Of a stretch of 64,000 nt of DNA, positions 36,055-44,607 are shown in pieces; position 1 is the first letter of the stretch, and every line of letters starts with the position of its first letter. The position numbers and the translations under genes are program-made. Under the pieces are notes generated by a model that ran no database searches, was not told the DNA's origin, and saw nothing but the letters and a program-made list of their open reading frames with translations. Source of the DNA: Allomuricauda sp. F6463D (lineage in GTDB: Bacteria; Bacteroidota; Bacteroidia; Flavobacteriales; Flavobacteriaceae); the NCBI RefSeq assembly GCF_023015965.1, contig NZ_JALKAN010000001.1, positions 558,001 through 622,000 on the forward strand, written 5' to 3'.

Positions 36055-37158
36055 ATGATTGATTATTTATTGTATAAGGAAAAGTCCATTAATGGCAGGT
36101 ACATAAATGCGGACATAATACAGCCTTGTTTTTCGAAATTACCGTTCCCACTAATCCATATTGGAAATTCTGTTGACGGAATTGAAATCAACGCTTTTAA
36201 ATTAGGGTCTGGGCAAAAAAAGATTCTTATGTGGTCCCAAATGCACGGGAACGAATCCACAACCACCAAAGCAGTTTGGGACATGGTTAATTTTCTACAA
36301 TCCGAAAATCCATTGGCTACACAAATTTTAAAGGAATGTAATTTGCTTATTGTTCCTATGCTTAATCCTGATGGAGCTAACTTGTATACTCGCGAAAACA
36401 TAAATAAGGTAGATTTGAACCGTGATGCAAAAAATTTATCTCAGCCAGAGTCCATTGCATTAAGAAATCTATTTAAGTCGTTTCAGCCCAACTTCTGTTT
36501 TAATTTACATGATCAACGCACATTGTTCAGTGCTGGAAACACGGACAAATCAGCAACCATTTCATTTTTGTCGCCCTCAAGTAATAAAGCTAGGGATATA
36601 ACTCCTGCCAGAGAGGTTGCCATGAAATTAATTGTTGGGATGAATAAAATGCTCCAAAAACATATTCCTGGTCAGGTTGGGAGGTACGATGATGGGTTTA
36701 ATGATAATTGTATTGGTGACACATTTCAAATGTTGGGGGTTCCTACAATTTTATTTGAATCAGGACACTACCCTAAAGATTATGAACGAGAAAAAACTCG
36801 GGAATACATCTTTCTTTCTATGTTGGAAGCACTAAAAATTATTGCCGAAGACAAAATTGACATGTATAGCACAGGTGACTACTTTTCAATTCCCGGGAAT
36901 CAGAAATTGTTTTTTGATGTGATAATTGAAAATCCAGAATTGGTCAATCCTGAAATTGAACAAGGACAAAAGATAGGGATTCGCTATAAAGAAGTTTTGG
37001 ATGTTGATAAAGTTATTTTTACGCCTGAAATAGTTGAAATTGGAGCGCTTGACAGGTTTTATGCTCATAAAACAATAGTATGCGTTGATACCAAGGATTT
37101 TGGCTTTAATTCTGCGGAAATAAAACTTTTAGATTTGTTGTTAAAAACCAAGAATTAA
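36055..37158 (+). CDS. M14-family zinc carboxypeptidase-like protein
   Basis: A 367-residue metallopeptidase-like protein without a signal peptide. The zinc ligands are visible: SQMHGNESTTTKAVWDM (His and Glu of HxxE) and NFCFNLHDQRTLFSAG (third His). The Arg/substrate region is NPDGANLYTRENINKVDLNR, and a catalytic Glu is likely in TILFESGHYP. A C-terminal domain (from about residue 270) has no recognised motif. It may trim peptides or amidated substrates in the cytosol; family members include deacylases. Divergent from the XRE regulator. Confidence 0.88.
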   Translation: MIDYLLYKEKSINGRYINADIIQPCFSKLPFPLIHIGNSVDGIEINAFKLGSGQKKILMWSQMHGNESTTTKAVWDMVNFLQSENPLATQILKECNLLIVPMLNPDGANLYTRENINKVDLNRDAKNLSQPESIALRNLFKSFQPNFCFNLHDQRTLFSAGNTDKSATISFLSPSSNKARDITPAREVAMKLIVGMNKMLQKHIPGQVGRYDDGFNDNCIGDTFQMLGVPTILFESGHYPKDYEREKTREYIFLSMLEALKIIAEDKIDMYSTGDYFSIPGNQKLFFDVIIENPELVNPEIEQGQKIGIRYKEVLDVDKVIFTPEIVEIGALDRFYAHKTIVCVDTKDFGFNSAEIKLLDLLLKTKN

Positions 37159-37232
37159 ACACCGTTAATCGTTAGTTCTTACATTTTATTTTAAAATTCC
37201 CCTTTTTTATTACGTAATTTTTCATTTTTAAC

Positions 37233-37240
37233 TACTTTTG
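37233..37240 (+). promoter_or_regulatory. Promoter -7 element of the Lrp-type regulator gene
   Basis: TACTTTTG followed by CTGC, 16 nt before the ATG at 37257; predicted start near 37247. No clear -33 TTTG. Confidence 0.4.
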
Positions 37241-37256
37241 CTGCAAATTCGATGTA

Positions 37257-37736
37257 ATGAACAAAGTTAAATTAGACGAGATAGATCACCAGATATTGGA
37301 TATGTTAATCGATAATACCCGTACACCATTTACGGATATTGCCAAGAAATTGCTGATTTCAGCAGGTACGGTTCATGTTCGTGTCAAAAAAATGGAAGAA
37401 TCCGGAATCATAAAAGGTTCTTCCCTTACTTTAGACTATGTTAAGCTAGGATATTCCTTTATCGCTTATGTAGGTATATTTTTGGAAAAAACACATCAAA
37501 CCAAATTTGTACTGGAAAGACTTAGTCAGATACCTTATGTTACTGTAGGTCATATTACCACCGGAAAATTCAATATTTTCTGTAAAATCAGAGCAAAGGA
37601 TACCACGCATGCCAAAAATATCATTTTTAAAATAGATGATATAGACGGTATCAGCAGAACGGAAACTATGATTTCCTTGGAGGAAAGTATCAACGATAAA
37701 AAACGTTTGATGCACACCATTTTCAACGAGCTGTAA
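37257..37736 (+). CDS. Lrp/AsnC-family transcriptional regulator
   Basis: A 159-residue feast/famine regulator. The N-terminal winged HTH is LDEIDHQILDMLIDNTRTPF ... LLISAGTVHVRVKKMEESGI. The C-terminal RAM (ligand-binding) domain begins near residue 70 (YSFIAYVGIFLEKTHQTKFV) and contains the Gly-bearing turn VTVGHITTGKFN. Such proteins respond to amino acids and form octamers. The DinB gene starts 16 bp downstream, suggesting co-transcription; the target genes are unknown. Confidence 0.94.
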   Translation: MNKVKLDEIDHQILDMLIDNTRTPFTDIAKKLLISAGTVHVRVKKMEESGIIKGSSLTLDYVKLGYSFIAYVGIFLEKTHQTKFVLERLSQIPYVTVGHITTGKFNIFCKIRAKDTTHAKNIIFKIDDIDGISRTETMISLEESINDKKRLMHTIFNEL

Positions 37737-37752
37737 TTCCATAAAAACATTG

Positions 37753-38271
37753 ATGCTTCTTTCGGAACTGCCACCTTCTGAATACAATCCATTCTATCGA
37801 ACCTATATAATGGCGTTAGGTGATGTGGATTTATTTGAGGAATTAAAAGCTGGTAGGTCAGATTTTTTGTCGCTTTTAGAGAAAATTCCAGAAGGAAAGC
37901 TTCATTTTGCATACGAGAAAGGTAAATGGACTCTGGCCGAATCCATAGTACATATGCTGGACACGGAACGGATATTCCAATATCGTTCGCTTTGTATTGC
38001 CCGTAATGATAAAACCCTGTTGCCTGGTTTTGATCAAGACGACTATGTACCATTTTCCAACCCCACCAATCGAACAAAAAATGATTTGATCGAAGAATAT
38101 TTGGCGGTAAGAGGTGCTACTGCAACGTTATTTTCATCTTTTGATGAAGAGGCATTAAAAAGAGTAGGGACGGCTAGTGGTTCAAAAATAAGTGTACGGG
38201 CCATGGGGTTCATTATAAGTGGACACCAGGCGCACCATATTCGGATAATAGAAGAAAGATATTTGTCGTAA
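37753..38271 (+). CDS. DinB-family protein
   Basis: A 172-residue four-helix-bundle protein of the DinB/YfiT superfamily. The metal-binding histidines lie in TLAESIVHMLDTERIF (first) and ISGHQAHHIRIIEERY (second and third). Members include thiol transferases and other metal-dependent enzymes; many are uncharacterised. The ATG at 37753 follows an in-frame TTG at 37750. It converges with the next gene, whose stop lies directly adjacent (38272). A second DinB-like protein is encoded at the right edge of the window. Confidence 0.88.
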   Translation: MLLSELPPSEYNPFYRTYIMALGDVDLFEELKAGRSDFLSLLEKIPEGKLHFAYEKGKWTLAESIVHMLDTERIFQYRSLCIARNDKTLLPGFDQDDYVPFSNPTNRTKNDLIEEYLAVRGATATLFSSFDEEALKRVGTASGSKISVRAMGFIISGHQAHHIRIIEERYLS

Positions 38272-38598
38272 TCAATAGTTTTGGTCTTCCTCCAAGTTTT
38301 CTGGGGTAGATTCCAAATCTTCATAGGTGTTTTCTTTAAATTCAGAAGAAACTAAATCTTTGTCCAGTTCTTTTTCAATGGTTTCTTCAAAATTTGCTAT
38401 AAAAGTGGAAAGGCTTTTACTTATTTTCACCAAATAGACGGTATCTTCCGTTTTTACCTCCACAGCTTCAATGACCACCCCATTCGGTTTTTTAATGGTA
38501 ATAATGTCATCGTCGCCATATCCGTCGGGATAGGTGTCAATCAAAATAGCTGCGACTCTGTGGTCCAACTTTTTGTAATCTATCAAAATTCGTTTCAT
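38272..38598 (-). CDS. Conserved unknown protein
   Basis: A 108-residue acidic protein. The first 70 residues are ordered (RILIDYKKLDHRVAAILIDT, then DIITIKKPNGVVIEAVEVKT) and the last 35 are Glu/Asp-rich, probably flexible. No motif. Homologues in flavobacteria sometimes carry the name DNA primase, which this sequence does not support. It sits 94 bp downstream of aroB on the same strand and may be its operon partner. Its stop abuts the convergent DinB gene with no terminator between. Confidence 0.75.
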   Translation of the reverse strand: MKRILIDYKKLDHRVAAILIDTYPDGYGDDDIITIKKPNGVVIEAVEVKTEDTVYLVKISKSLSTFIANFEETIEKELDKDLVSSEFKENTYEDLESTPENLEEDQNY

Positions 38599-38692
38599 AA
38601 TGGTTAGTTATTAATTACATTCCTAAACTAGGAATTTTGAACTTGATAGTACTCAAAGAGTTGCGAACTTAAAAATTAAGTATGCGAAGTGT

Positions 38693-39748
38693 TTATTCCA
38701 TGTAGTAAGCAAACGCTTTTTGAAACAATTCTTCAGGAATTTCAATGTCAGTTACAGCTTCACCAATAGCTTGAAGCAAAACAAAATTCACGTTGCCATG
38801 TGAGTTCTTCTTGTCATATTTCAACAATTGAAGGATGGCATGGATATCACTATAAGTAAAATTTTCTTTGTCAAAATGCGTCAAAAACCCTTTTTTGATT
38901 TCATCCAATGCCAATTTGGAAAGTCCACGGAGCTCGTGCGATAAGTAACCTTCCAAAATCATCCCCACGGCTATGGCCTCACCATGGAACAGGGTTCTCT
39001 TATCTTGATTTTCCAAGCAATATGATTCTATGGCATGCCCTAGCGTATGTCCAAAATTTAAGATTTTTCGTAATCCCTTCTCCGTTGGATCTTGTAACAC
39101 TACTTCGTTCTTAATCGCTATTGACCGTTGAATACAAGAAGGGTCGGTAAAATTATGTTCCTCCGTAAGATCTTTCCAATAATTCTTGTCCATAATCAGG
39201 CCATGCTTCAGCATCTCAGCATACCCACTTTTGGTTTGACGTGGGTCCAGCGTTTTTATGAATTCAGGGAATATTAATACCATTTGTGGCTGATTGATTA
39301 CCCCAATCTGATTTTTCAGCGCACCAAGGTCCACGCCAGTTTTACCTCCGATGGACGCATCGACCATGGAAAGCAGGGTAGTAGGGATGTTGATGAAATC
39401 GATACCTCTTTTAAAAGTAGAAGCTACAAATCCTCCCATATCGGTCAATACACCGCCACCAAGATTAATCAGCAAACTTTTTCTGTCACCATCTAAATTT
39501 GAAAGGCCTTCCCATAGCTGTAAACAGGTTTGGATATTCTTATTTTCTTCACCAGACGGGATTTCCAACATGGAATCAACAGAGCCATTGAATATTTTAT
39601 CGAAAATTGGCAAACAATGTTCCTTGGTATTTTCATCCACCAACAGGAAGATTTTGGAATATTTCCTGCTTGCAACATGTTGGTTGAGGGCAGCTTTTGC
39701 CAATTCATTAATATGTACCTCGTAAGACTGTGATTTAACCGACTCCAT
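38693..39748 (-). CDS. aroB: 3-dehydroquinate synthase
   Basis: Second enzyme of the shikimate pathway: cyclises DAHP to 3-dehydroquinate using NAD and a metal ion. 351 residues, normal length. The NAD and substrate region is GGGVLTDMGGFVASTFKRG, then IPTTLLSMVDASIGGKTGVD. The metal-binding Glu and His residues are in KSGYAEMLKHGLI, ILNFGHTLGHAIE and LFHGEAIAVGMI. Divergent from proline dehydrogenase (91 bp). The downstream small unknown gene is on the same strand. Confidence 0.97.
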   Translation of the reverse strand: MESVKSQSYEVHINELAKAALNQHVASRKYSKIFLLVDENTKEHCLPIFDKIFNGSVDSMLEIPSGEENKNIQTCLQLWEGLSNLDGDRKSLLINLGGGVLTDMGGFVASTFKRGIDFINIPTTLLSMVDASIGGKTGVDLGALKNQIGVINQPQMVLIFPEFIKTLDPRQTKSGYAEMLKHGLIMDKNYWKDLTEEHNFTDPSCIQRSIAIKNEVVLQDPTEKGLRKILNFGHTLGHAIESYCLENQDKRTLFHGEAIAVGMILEGYLSHELRGLSKLALDEIKKGFLTHFDKENFTYSDIHAILQLLKYDKKNSHGNVNFVLLQAIGEAVTDIEIPEELFQKAFAYYME

Positions 39749-39809
39749 AATTTTATTTACACTGCTAAATAAAGATTATTTTTATATAAATGGTTATAGA
39801 TTCCGTACT

Positions 39810-39817
39810 TATATTTG
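39810..39817 (+). promoter_or_regulatory. Promoter -7 element of the proline dehydrogenase gene
   Basis: TATATTTG, 22 nt before the ATG at 39840. It lies in the 91-bp gap shared with the divergent aroB gene, for which no exact -7 was found. Confidence 0.4.
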
Positions 39818-39839
39818 AATCTTTAATGGATTATAATTA

Positions 39840-41015
39840 ATGCGACCAAATTTTGAGAATACTGCAATAGCTTTTGAGCTTAAATCGGACTCCCAGCTGG
39901 AGCGAGCCTATTTTCTTTTTAAAATGATTTCCAAGGAACCTTTGGTTCGAATTGGTACCGCGGTCACCAATTTTGCAATCAAGGTGCACCTTCCGGTTGA
40001 AGGTTTGATAAGGGCCACGGTATTCGACCATTTTTGTGGTGGGGTAAACGAAAAGGATTGTTTGCCAATTATTGACAATATGTATGGTAATGGGGTATAT
40101 TCCATTTTGGATTATTCGGCCGAAGGCAAAGAGGTGGACAACCAGTTTGACTTTGCAATGGAAAAAACCTTGGATATTCTCGATTTTGTCAAGGAAAAGG
40201 ATGCTATGCCCTTTGCTGTTTTCAAACCCACAGGTTTTGGACGGTTTAAATTATTTGAAAAAGTAACTGCTGGCTCTGAATTAGATGAAAATGAACAAGC
40301 GGAGTGGAACAGAATTGTGGCTCGATTCGATAAAGTCTGTCAAAAAGCCTACGATTTGGATGTTGCATTATTGATAGATGCCGAGGAAAGTTGGATGCAG
40401 GATGCTGCGGACGATCTGATCCTCGATCTTATGCGAAAGTACAATAAGCAGAAAGCCGTGGTATTTAACACCTTTCAGATGTACCGTTGGGACCGGTTGG
40501 ATTATGTTAAGAAGCTATGTATAATAGCGGAGGCAGAAGGTTTTAAGATTGGAGCAAAAGCAGTTCGTGGAGCCTATATGGAAAAGGAGAACGATAGGGC
40601 CAACGAAAATGGCTACGAAAGCCCTATTTGCAAATCCAAACGGGATACCGATGAGAATTTTGATGCTGCTATCCATTTTATTATAGACCATTTGGAACAC
40701 TTCACCATTTTTGCAGGCACCCATAATGAAAAGAGCACCCTTAAGTTGGTTGACCTCATGGAAAAAATGTGTATACCGGCGAACCATGAAAAAATTTGGT
40801 TTGGGCAATTGTTTGGAATGAGCGACCATATTACCTACAATTTAGCAGCGCAGGGGTATAACGCCGTAAAATATGTTCCATTTGGTCCCGTGAGGGATGT
40901 AATGCCATACTTGATCAGAAGGGCAGAGGAAAACACCTCAGTTGCTGGACAGACTTCTAGGGAGTTGGCCTTGATTAAAAAGGAAAGGAAGCGTAGGAAG
41001 TTGGAGGAAGCCTAG
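39840..41015 (+). CDS. Proline dehydrogenase (monofunctional)
   Basis: A 391-residue FAD enzyme oxidising proline to pyrroline-5-carboxylate, the first step of proline catabolism. The TIM-barrel features are seen in LLIDAEESWMQDAADDLILD, FKIGAKAVRGAYMEKENDRA and FAGTHNEKS. The family's C-terminal signature is present as YLIRRAEENTSVAGQTSREL. It is a stand-alone PRODH, not the bifunctional PutA: no P5C-dehydrogenase domain and no DNA-binding domain. No P5C dehydrogenase gene is nearby. Confidence 0.95.
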   Translation: MRPNFENTAIAFELKSDSQLERAYFLFKMISKEPLVRIGTAVTNFAIKVHLPVEGLIRATVFDHFCGGVNEKDCLPIIDNMYGNGVYSILDYSAEGKEVDNQFDFAMEKTLDILDFVKEKDAMPFAVFKPTGFGRFKLFEKVTAGSELDENEQAEWNRIVARFDKVCQKAYDLDVALLIDAEESWMQDAADDLILDLMRKYNKQKAVVFNTFQMYRWDRLDYVKKLCIIAEAEGFKIGAKAVRGAYMEKENDRANENGYESPICKSKRDTDENFDAAIHFIIDHLEHFTIFAGTHNEKSTLKLVDLMEKMCIPANHEKIWFGQLFGMSDHITYNLAAQGYNAVKYVPFGPVRDVMPYLIRRAEENTSVAGQTSRELALIKKERKRRKLEEA

Positions 41016-41120
41016 AACAATGGAATATTCTGTATTTAGAAACAAGTTTTTTTAAAAGAGTTTGAATTTTCTTGTAACAAAATATCTAGCTCTTAGACAT
41101 ATAGATAAATTAATGTTTAT

Positions 41121-41768
41121 ATGGAACTAGATGCACTGAAAGAAAGTTGGCGGACACTTAATTTTGAATCATTTGATAGTATAGATAATAGTAGTTCTTC
41201 TTTCTTAAAAGATAAATCGGTTTTAAGTTCTCGGTTAATCACAAAAAAACTTTTTTGGATTTCACTGGTTGAGTTTGCTATTTGGGGTTTTATTGGTATC
41301 GGGTTTCAAATCTTCTTCATGCATTTTACACCCCAGTCCTTTTTAGAGTTCAAGCCTTTAATTTTATTGGATAAATTGAATTATGTTGCTTTAGGACTTT
41401 TTGTCCTAACATTTTTGATTTCCTTCAAATCCATTAACGCGTTGAGTGATGTTAAGCTTGTTATACATAGGCTTTTAAATACCAAACGGATAGTCAATAT
41501 CTATATCTATTACAACTTAGCCATATTTGTCATTTCATTTATGACGAGTTTTATTTGGGAGCTTTACAACAATGATGAGTTAAAAGTATTGCTTCAAGAT
41601 AAAGAAGGATTTATTTATGTTGCTATTATTGTTTTTGGAACCACATTAACCTTAGCCTTTGCAACTATAATATATAAACTGTATAGGCTGGTTTATGGAA
41701 GTATGATAATCAATTTCCAGAAACACTTGAAAAATCTTAGGAAGCTAGATGATGAAATTTCCACATAA
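41121..41768 (+). CDS. Four-span membrane protein of unknown function
   Basis: A 215-residue protein beginning MELDALKESWRTLNFESFD, an amphipathic soluble stretch of about 40 residues, followed by four hydrophobic segments (about 47-70, 88-104, 130-147, 165-185) and a basic tail (MIINFQKHLKNLRKLDDEIS). The layout recalls membrane proteins that often follow sigma-factor genes in Bacteroidota and may sequester them, but there is no sigma gene next to it here. Its function is unknown. Confidence 0.8.
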   Translation: MELDALKESWRTLNFESFDSIDNSSSSFLKDKSVLSSRLITKKLFWISLVEFAIWGFIGIGFQIFFMHFTPQSFLEFKPLILLDKLNYVALGLFVLTFLISFKSINALSDVKLVIHRLLNTKRIVNIYIYYNLAIFVISFMTSFIWELYNNDELKVLLQDKEGFIYVAIIVFGTTLTLAFATIIYKLYRLVYGSMIINFQKHLKNLRKLDDEIST

Positions 41769-41769
41769 A

Positions 41770-41795
41770 AAAAGCCAACATTATTGTTGGCTTTT
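41770..41795 (+). terminator. Rho-independent terminator
   Basis: AAAAGCCAACA / TGTTGGCTTTT, an 11-bp stem with a 4-nt TTAT loop, immediately after the stop of the four-span membrane protein. Confidence 0.88.
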
Positions 41796-42037
41796 ATCTT
41801 GATTAATACACTCTTTTAGCAGATAATAACTTCAATTATATCTACAATAATTTCAACTGTTTTTTTTGCTAAAGCCATCATAAGAAGTAGGATTTTAAGT
41901 TAATATTAAATGATAAATCCTTATGGATTTTAAAGAAAAGTATCATTAATATTATCAAAATATAACAGCTATTTGATGGAACAGGCGTTTGAATTGATGA
42001 CTACAGCTTTTGAATTGACCGATAGTATTTTAAAACC
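41796..42037. other. Gap between convergent genes with repeats and micro-ORFs
   Basis: No ordinary gene. It contains a 21-codon hydrophobic ORF on the minus strand (41816-41881, MMALAKKTVEIIVDIIEVII...) and, near the right end, TTTGAATTGA twice at an exact 21-bp offset (41988-41997 and 42009-42018). The latter lies inside a 26-codon ORF on the plus strand (41976-42056) that overlaps the next gene and is probably chance. Confidence 0.4.
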
Positions 42038-42415
42038 TTATTTATTGCTTTTCTGAAGATTTTCCACTTCAACTCTATCCAAACAATTCTTAGCCTTTAG
42101 CTCCAATTCCTCCCCATTGTATTCGTGGGAGATAAAATAAATTTTACATGGCTCGGCTTTAGTGTCGCTTCTTCCAAAATCCACATCGCCATCTTTAAAA
42201 AATGACTGAATCATCAAAGTATCCCGGTATTGCTCGGGAAGAGATTCTGAGAAATTCAAGGGTTTGGAGCGCATATCCTTGAGCACTCTACAATTGGGAA
42301 AATAGCAAAAGTCCAATCCCTCTTCACCTGATTTTTTCTTCAAAATAAAAACCAAAAAAATCAATCCAATGGATAGTCCTACTAAGTACCATCCCAATCG
42401 TTTTAAAAATGCCAT
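42038..42415 (-). CDS. Membrane-anchored protein of unknown function (DUF4258-like label)
   Basis: A 125-residue protein with one N-terminal hydrophobic segment (GWYLVGLSIGLIFLVFIL, residues 8-25), then a basic stop (KKK) and a globular part with four cysteines (FCYFPNCRVL, EPCKIYFIS, KNCLDRVE), so one or two disulfides are possible if periplasmic. Homologues in flavobacteria are often placed in DUF4258; I cannot verify that. It starts 5 bp after the alanine dehydrogenase stop and is clearly in the same transcription unit. Confidence 0.75.
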   Translation of the reverse strand: MAFLKRLGWYLVGLSIGLIFLVFILKKKSGEEGLDFCYFPNCRVLKDMRSKPLNFSESLPEQYRDTLMIQSFFKDGDVDFGRSDTKAEPCKIYFISHEYNGEELELKAKNCLDRVEVENLQKSNK

Positions 42416-42420
42416 TTAAA

Positions 42421-43620
42421 TTAAAAAATAAGAAAGTTAATATCGTTATAGTTTAGTCCAAACCAATCCCCAACGGATTTATTGGTTAAAATACCATGGT
42501 ACATATATAGTCCATTGCGCAAACCTTTATCAAACCGAAGCGAATGTTCCAAACCACCTTCTTCACCAATTTTCAATAAATAGGGGGTAAAGATATTACT
42601 TATGGAAATGGAGGATGTTCTAGGGTATCTGGATGGAATATTGGGCACACCATAATGGATGACCCCAAATTTATCAAATGTTGGTTTTCTGTGTGTAGTG
42701 ACTTCCGAGGTTTCAAAACAGCCCCCCATATCAATACTTACATCAATGATTACTGCGCCCCTTTTCATGTTTTCTACCATGGAACTAGATACAACTACAG
42801 GCGACCGGTCCTTGCCGCGTGTGGCTCCAATGGCCACATCGCAACGTTTTAGAGACTTTATTAAGTTCTTTGGTTGCACTGTAGAAGTGTAAAGCGTTTG
42901 GTTGAGATTTGTTTGGAGGTTTCGTAATTTACTTATTGAATTATCGAAAACCTTAACATTGGCTCCCAATCCCAAAGCTGATCTTGCTGCAAATTCCCCA
43001 ACAGTTCCAGCACCAATGATCACAACTTCAACTGGAGGCACACCACTAATGTTCCCAAACATAAGTCCATTGCCCGTATTGGGGTTGGACATTAATTCCG
43101 AAGCAATCAGAATGGAAGAAATCCCCGCAATTTCACTCAATGAGCGAACGGCCGGGTAATTGCCATCATCATCTCGAATATATTCAAATGCAACAGCAGT
43201 CAATCTTTTTTTGGCCATGACCTCAAAATATTCCTTGTTCTGGGTCTTTATCTGCAAGGCTGAGATTATAATGGTCTGTGGGTTCAGAAAATCTATTTCC
43301 GAAAGGGTAGGGGGCTCTACTTTTAGAATTAAGGGGCAGGAAAATACTTTTTTGGTGTCGCGGGTAATTTCGGCTCCGGCATTGGTATAATCAATATCCG
43401 AAAACTTTGCTCCTTCACCAGCACCGGACTCTACCAGTACACGGTGTCCATTAGCGGTTATTGCATTAACAGCGTCTGGGGTTAGACAAACCCGTTTTTC
43501 TTGGTATTGGTTCTCTTTTGGGATACCTATAAAAAGTTCCCCCTTTATATTGGCAACCTCAAGGGTTTCTTCTTGGGGCAATAATTGTTGTTTGCTAAAT
43601 GGAGAGGAAGCTTGACTCAT
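42421..43620 (-). CDS. ald: Alanine dehydrogenase
   Basis: A 399-residue NAD enzyme that interconverts alanine and pyruvate plus ammonia. N-terminal AlaDH/PNT domain: GELFIGIPKENQYQEKRVCL and VESGAGEGAKFSDIDYTNAG. NAD-binding domain: VVIIGAGTVGEFAARSALGL, ANVKVFDNS. The substrate lysine/His region is followed by IIDVSIDMGGCFETSE and HYGVPNIPSRYPRTSSISIS. It is a little longer than standard AlaDH (about 370). It belongs to the porX-tsaE-ald minus-strand block and precedes the DUF4258-like gene by 5 bp. Confidence 0.93.
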   Translation of the reverse strand: MSQASSPFSKQQLLPQEETLEVANIKGELFIGIPKENQYQEKRVCLTPDAVNAITANGHRVLVESGAGEGAKFSDIDYTNAGAEITRDTKKVFSCPLILKVEPPTLSEIDFLNPQTIIISALQIKTQNKEYFEVMAKKRLTAVAFEYIRDDDGNYPAVRSLSEIAGISSILIASELMSNPNTGNGLMFGNISGVPPVEVVIIGAGTVGEFAARSALGLGANVKVFDNSISKLRNLQTNLNQTLYTSTVQPKNLIKSLKRCDVAIGATRGKDRSPVVVSSSMVENMKRGAVIIDVSIDMGGCFETSEVTTHRKPTFDKFGVIHYGVPNIPSRYPRTSSISISNIFTPYLLKIGEEGGLEHSLRFDKGLRNGLYMYHGILTNKSVGDWFGLNYNDINFLIF

Positions 43621-43664
43621 AAGAGGAAAATCTGTTCACAATACCATAAGGTATCAAAGCAAAT

Positions 43665-44207
43665 TTACATTTTTTTTGCAGCAGTCTTCTTGCGTTGTTC
43701 CAATTTCTCACGTTCCTTACGCAATTCTTCTTTTTCCTTGAGGATTTGTAGTTCTGTATCCATGGCCTCTAGATCAATCCCATGTACGTGTTTATCCACC
43801 AATTTTAACCTGATAAAATAAACTACCGGAACCACTACCATGGTAACGGCAATCACATACATTACTTCATTCTCATCCACTATACCGGATTGAAATGTCA
43901 ATACGGCAAATAGCTGAAAGCTGTACATTGCTATAGGAATCAAAATAGCATAATACCACCATTCTTTACAGGTAACAAACCAAATGACAAGGGCCAATAA
44001 AGGAACGATTTTACTAAAGTAATAGTAAAATGCCTCCGATACATCGTTAAAACCATTGGGTTCGAAACTAATGCCTAAAAAAGAATATGTTTCGACATCT
44101 ACAGGTATATACTTATACCAATAGAACAATATGGGGGTTATTGCTATCAAGAGTGCAAAAACACCTTCCATAATCAACTTCCTCCTGATACTTCGTTTAT
44201 CACTCAT
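43665..44207 (-). CDS. Membrane protein of unknown function with charged C-terminus
   Basis: A 180-residue integral membrane protein with four hydrophobic segments (about 14-31, 63-80, 85-105, 115-132) and a cytoplasmic helical C-terminus rich in Glu, Arg and Lys (LQILKEKEELRKEREKLEQR, then KKTAAKKM). The last 35 residues look like a coiled coil. Not recognised. It lies between the small peptide gene and ald on the minus strand; the gap to ald is 44 bp. Confidence 0.78.
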   Translation of the reverse strand: MSDKRSIRRKLIMEGVFALLIAITPILFYWYKYIPVDVETYSFLGISFEPNGFNDVSEAFYYYFSKIVPLLALVIWFVTCKEWWYYAILIPIAMYSFQLFAVLTFQSGIVDENEVMYVIAVTMVVVPVVYFIRLKLVDKHVHGIDLEAMDTELQILKEKEELRKEREKLEQRKKTAAKKM

Positions 44208-44245
44208 TAGTCATGATAACACTAAAATCAAATTTTTATTGCAAA

Positions 44246-44277
44246 AAAATGGCCCTATTTAAAAATAGAGCCATTTT
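44246..44277 (-). terminator. Terminator after the small exported peptide gene
   Basis: AAAATGGCCCTATTT / AAATAGAGCCATTTT, a 15-bp stem with one mismatch and a 2-nt loop. On the minus strand it is followed by a T-run. It lies 23 bp after the stop of the 43-residue ORF. Confidence 0.8.
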
Positions 44278-44299
44278 GGTCGTTAAAGGAATAAGAGAA

Positions 44300-44431
44300 T
44301 TATAGTTTTCTTATGTCCTTTTTCTTGATGCTAGTAGTTTGATTGTCATCAAAAGTCACTGTAGTTGATACAGCAGTCATTGCCAAAAAGGCAACAGCTA
44401 GCAATCCAAAAAAAACTTTCTTAGTGTTCAT
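44300..44431 (-). CDS. Small exported or membrane peptide (43 residues)
   Basis: Begins MNTKKVFFGLLAVAFLAMTA, a basic N-terminus and hydrophobic core like a signal peptide, then VSTTVTFDD, a polar Thr/Asp stretch and a Lys/Arg-rich tail (SIKKKDIRKL). If cleaved after AVS or ATS the mature peptide is only about 20 residues. It has its own terminator just downstream and, upstream, a palindrome plus a repeat of TTTTATCGA, so it looks like a regulated stand-alone gene. Not recognised. Confidence 0.6.
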   Translation of the reverse strand: MNTKKVFFGLLAVAFLAMTAVSTTVTFDDNQTTSIKKKDIRKL

Positions 44432-44507
44432 CGTAAAAGAGTTTTTAGGTTAATAAATGAATTCATTATCAGAACAAATGTAGGAAAATATATCAACTAA
44501 CATCACC

Positions 44508-44563
44508 TTTTATCGATAAAATTGGTTTTTAATCGCAAAAACACAGCGTTTTATCGAAATTGG
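44508..44563. promoter_or_regulatory. Repeated TTTTATCGA sites between tsaE and the small peptide gene
   Basis: A perfect 14-bp palindrome TTTTATCGATAAAA (44508-44521), continued by TTGG, and a second copy TTTTATCGAAATTGG (44549-44563) starting 41 bp later, about four helical turns. This placement upstream of the small peptide gene on the minus strand suggests a dimeric regulator binding site. No regulator is identified. The remainder of the 176-bp gap contains no gene. Confidence 0.45.
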
Positions 44564-44607
44564 CTTGTTCTGAACAATAATTCCACTGAAAATAGACCGA
44601 TATTATT

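Noticed and set aside
41976..42056. 26-codon plus-strand ORF containing the two TTTGAATTGA copies
   Set aside because: It overlaps the 3' end of the DUF4258-like gene and repeats itself only because of the DNA repeat.
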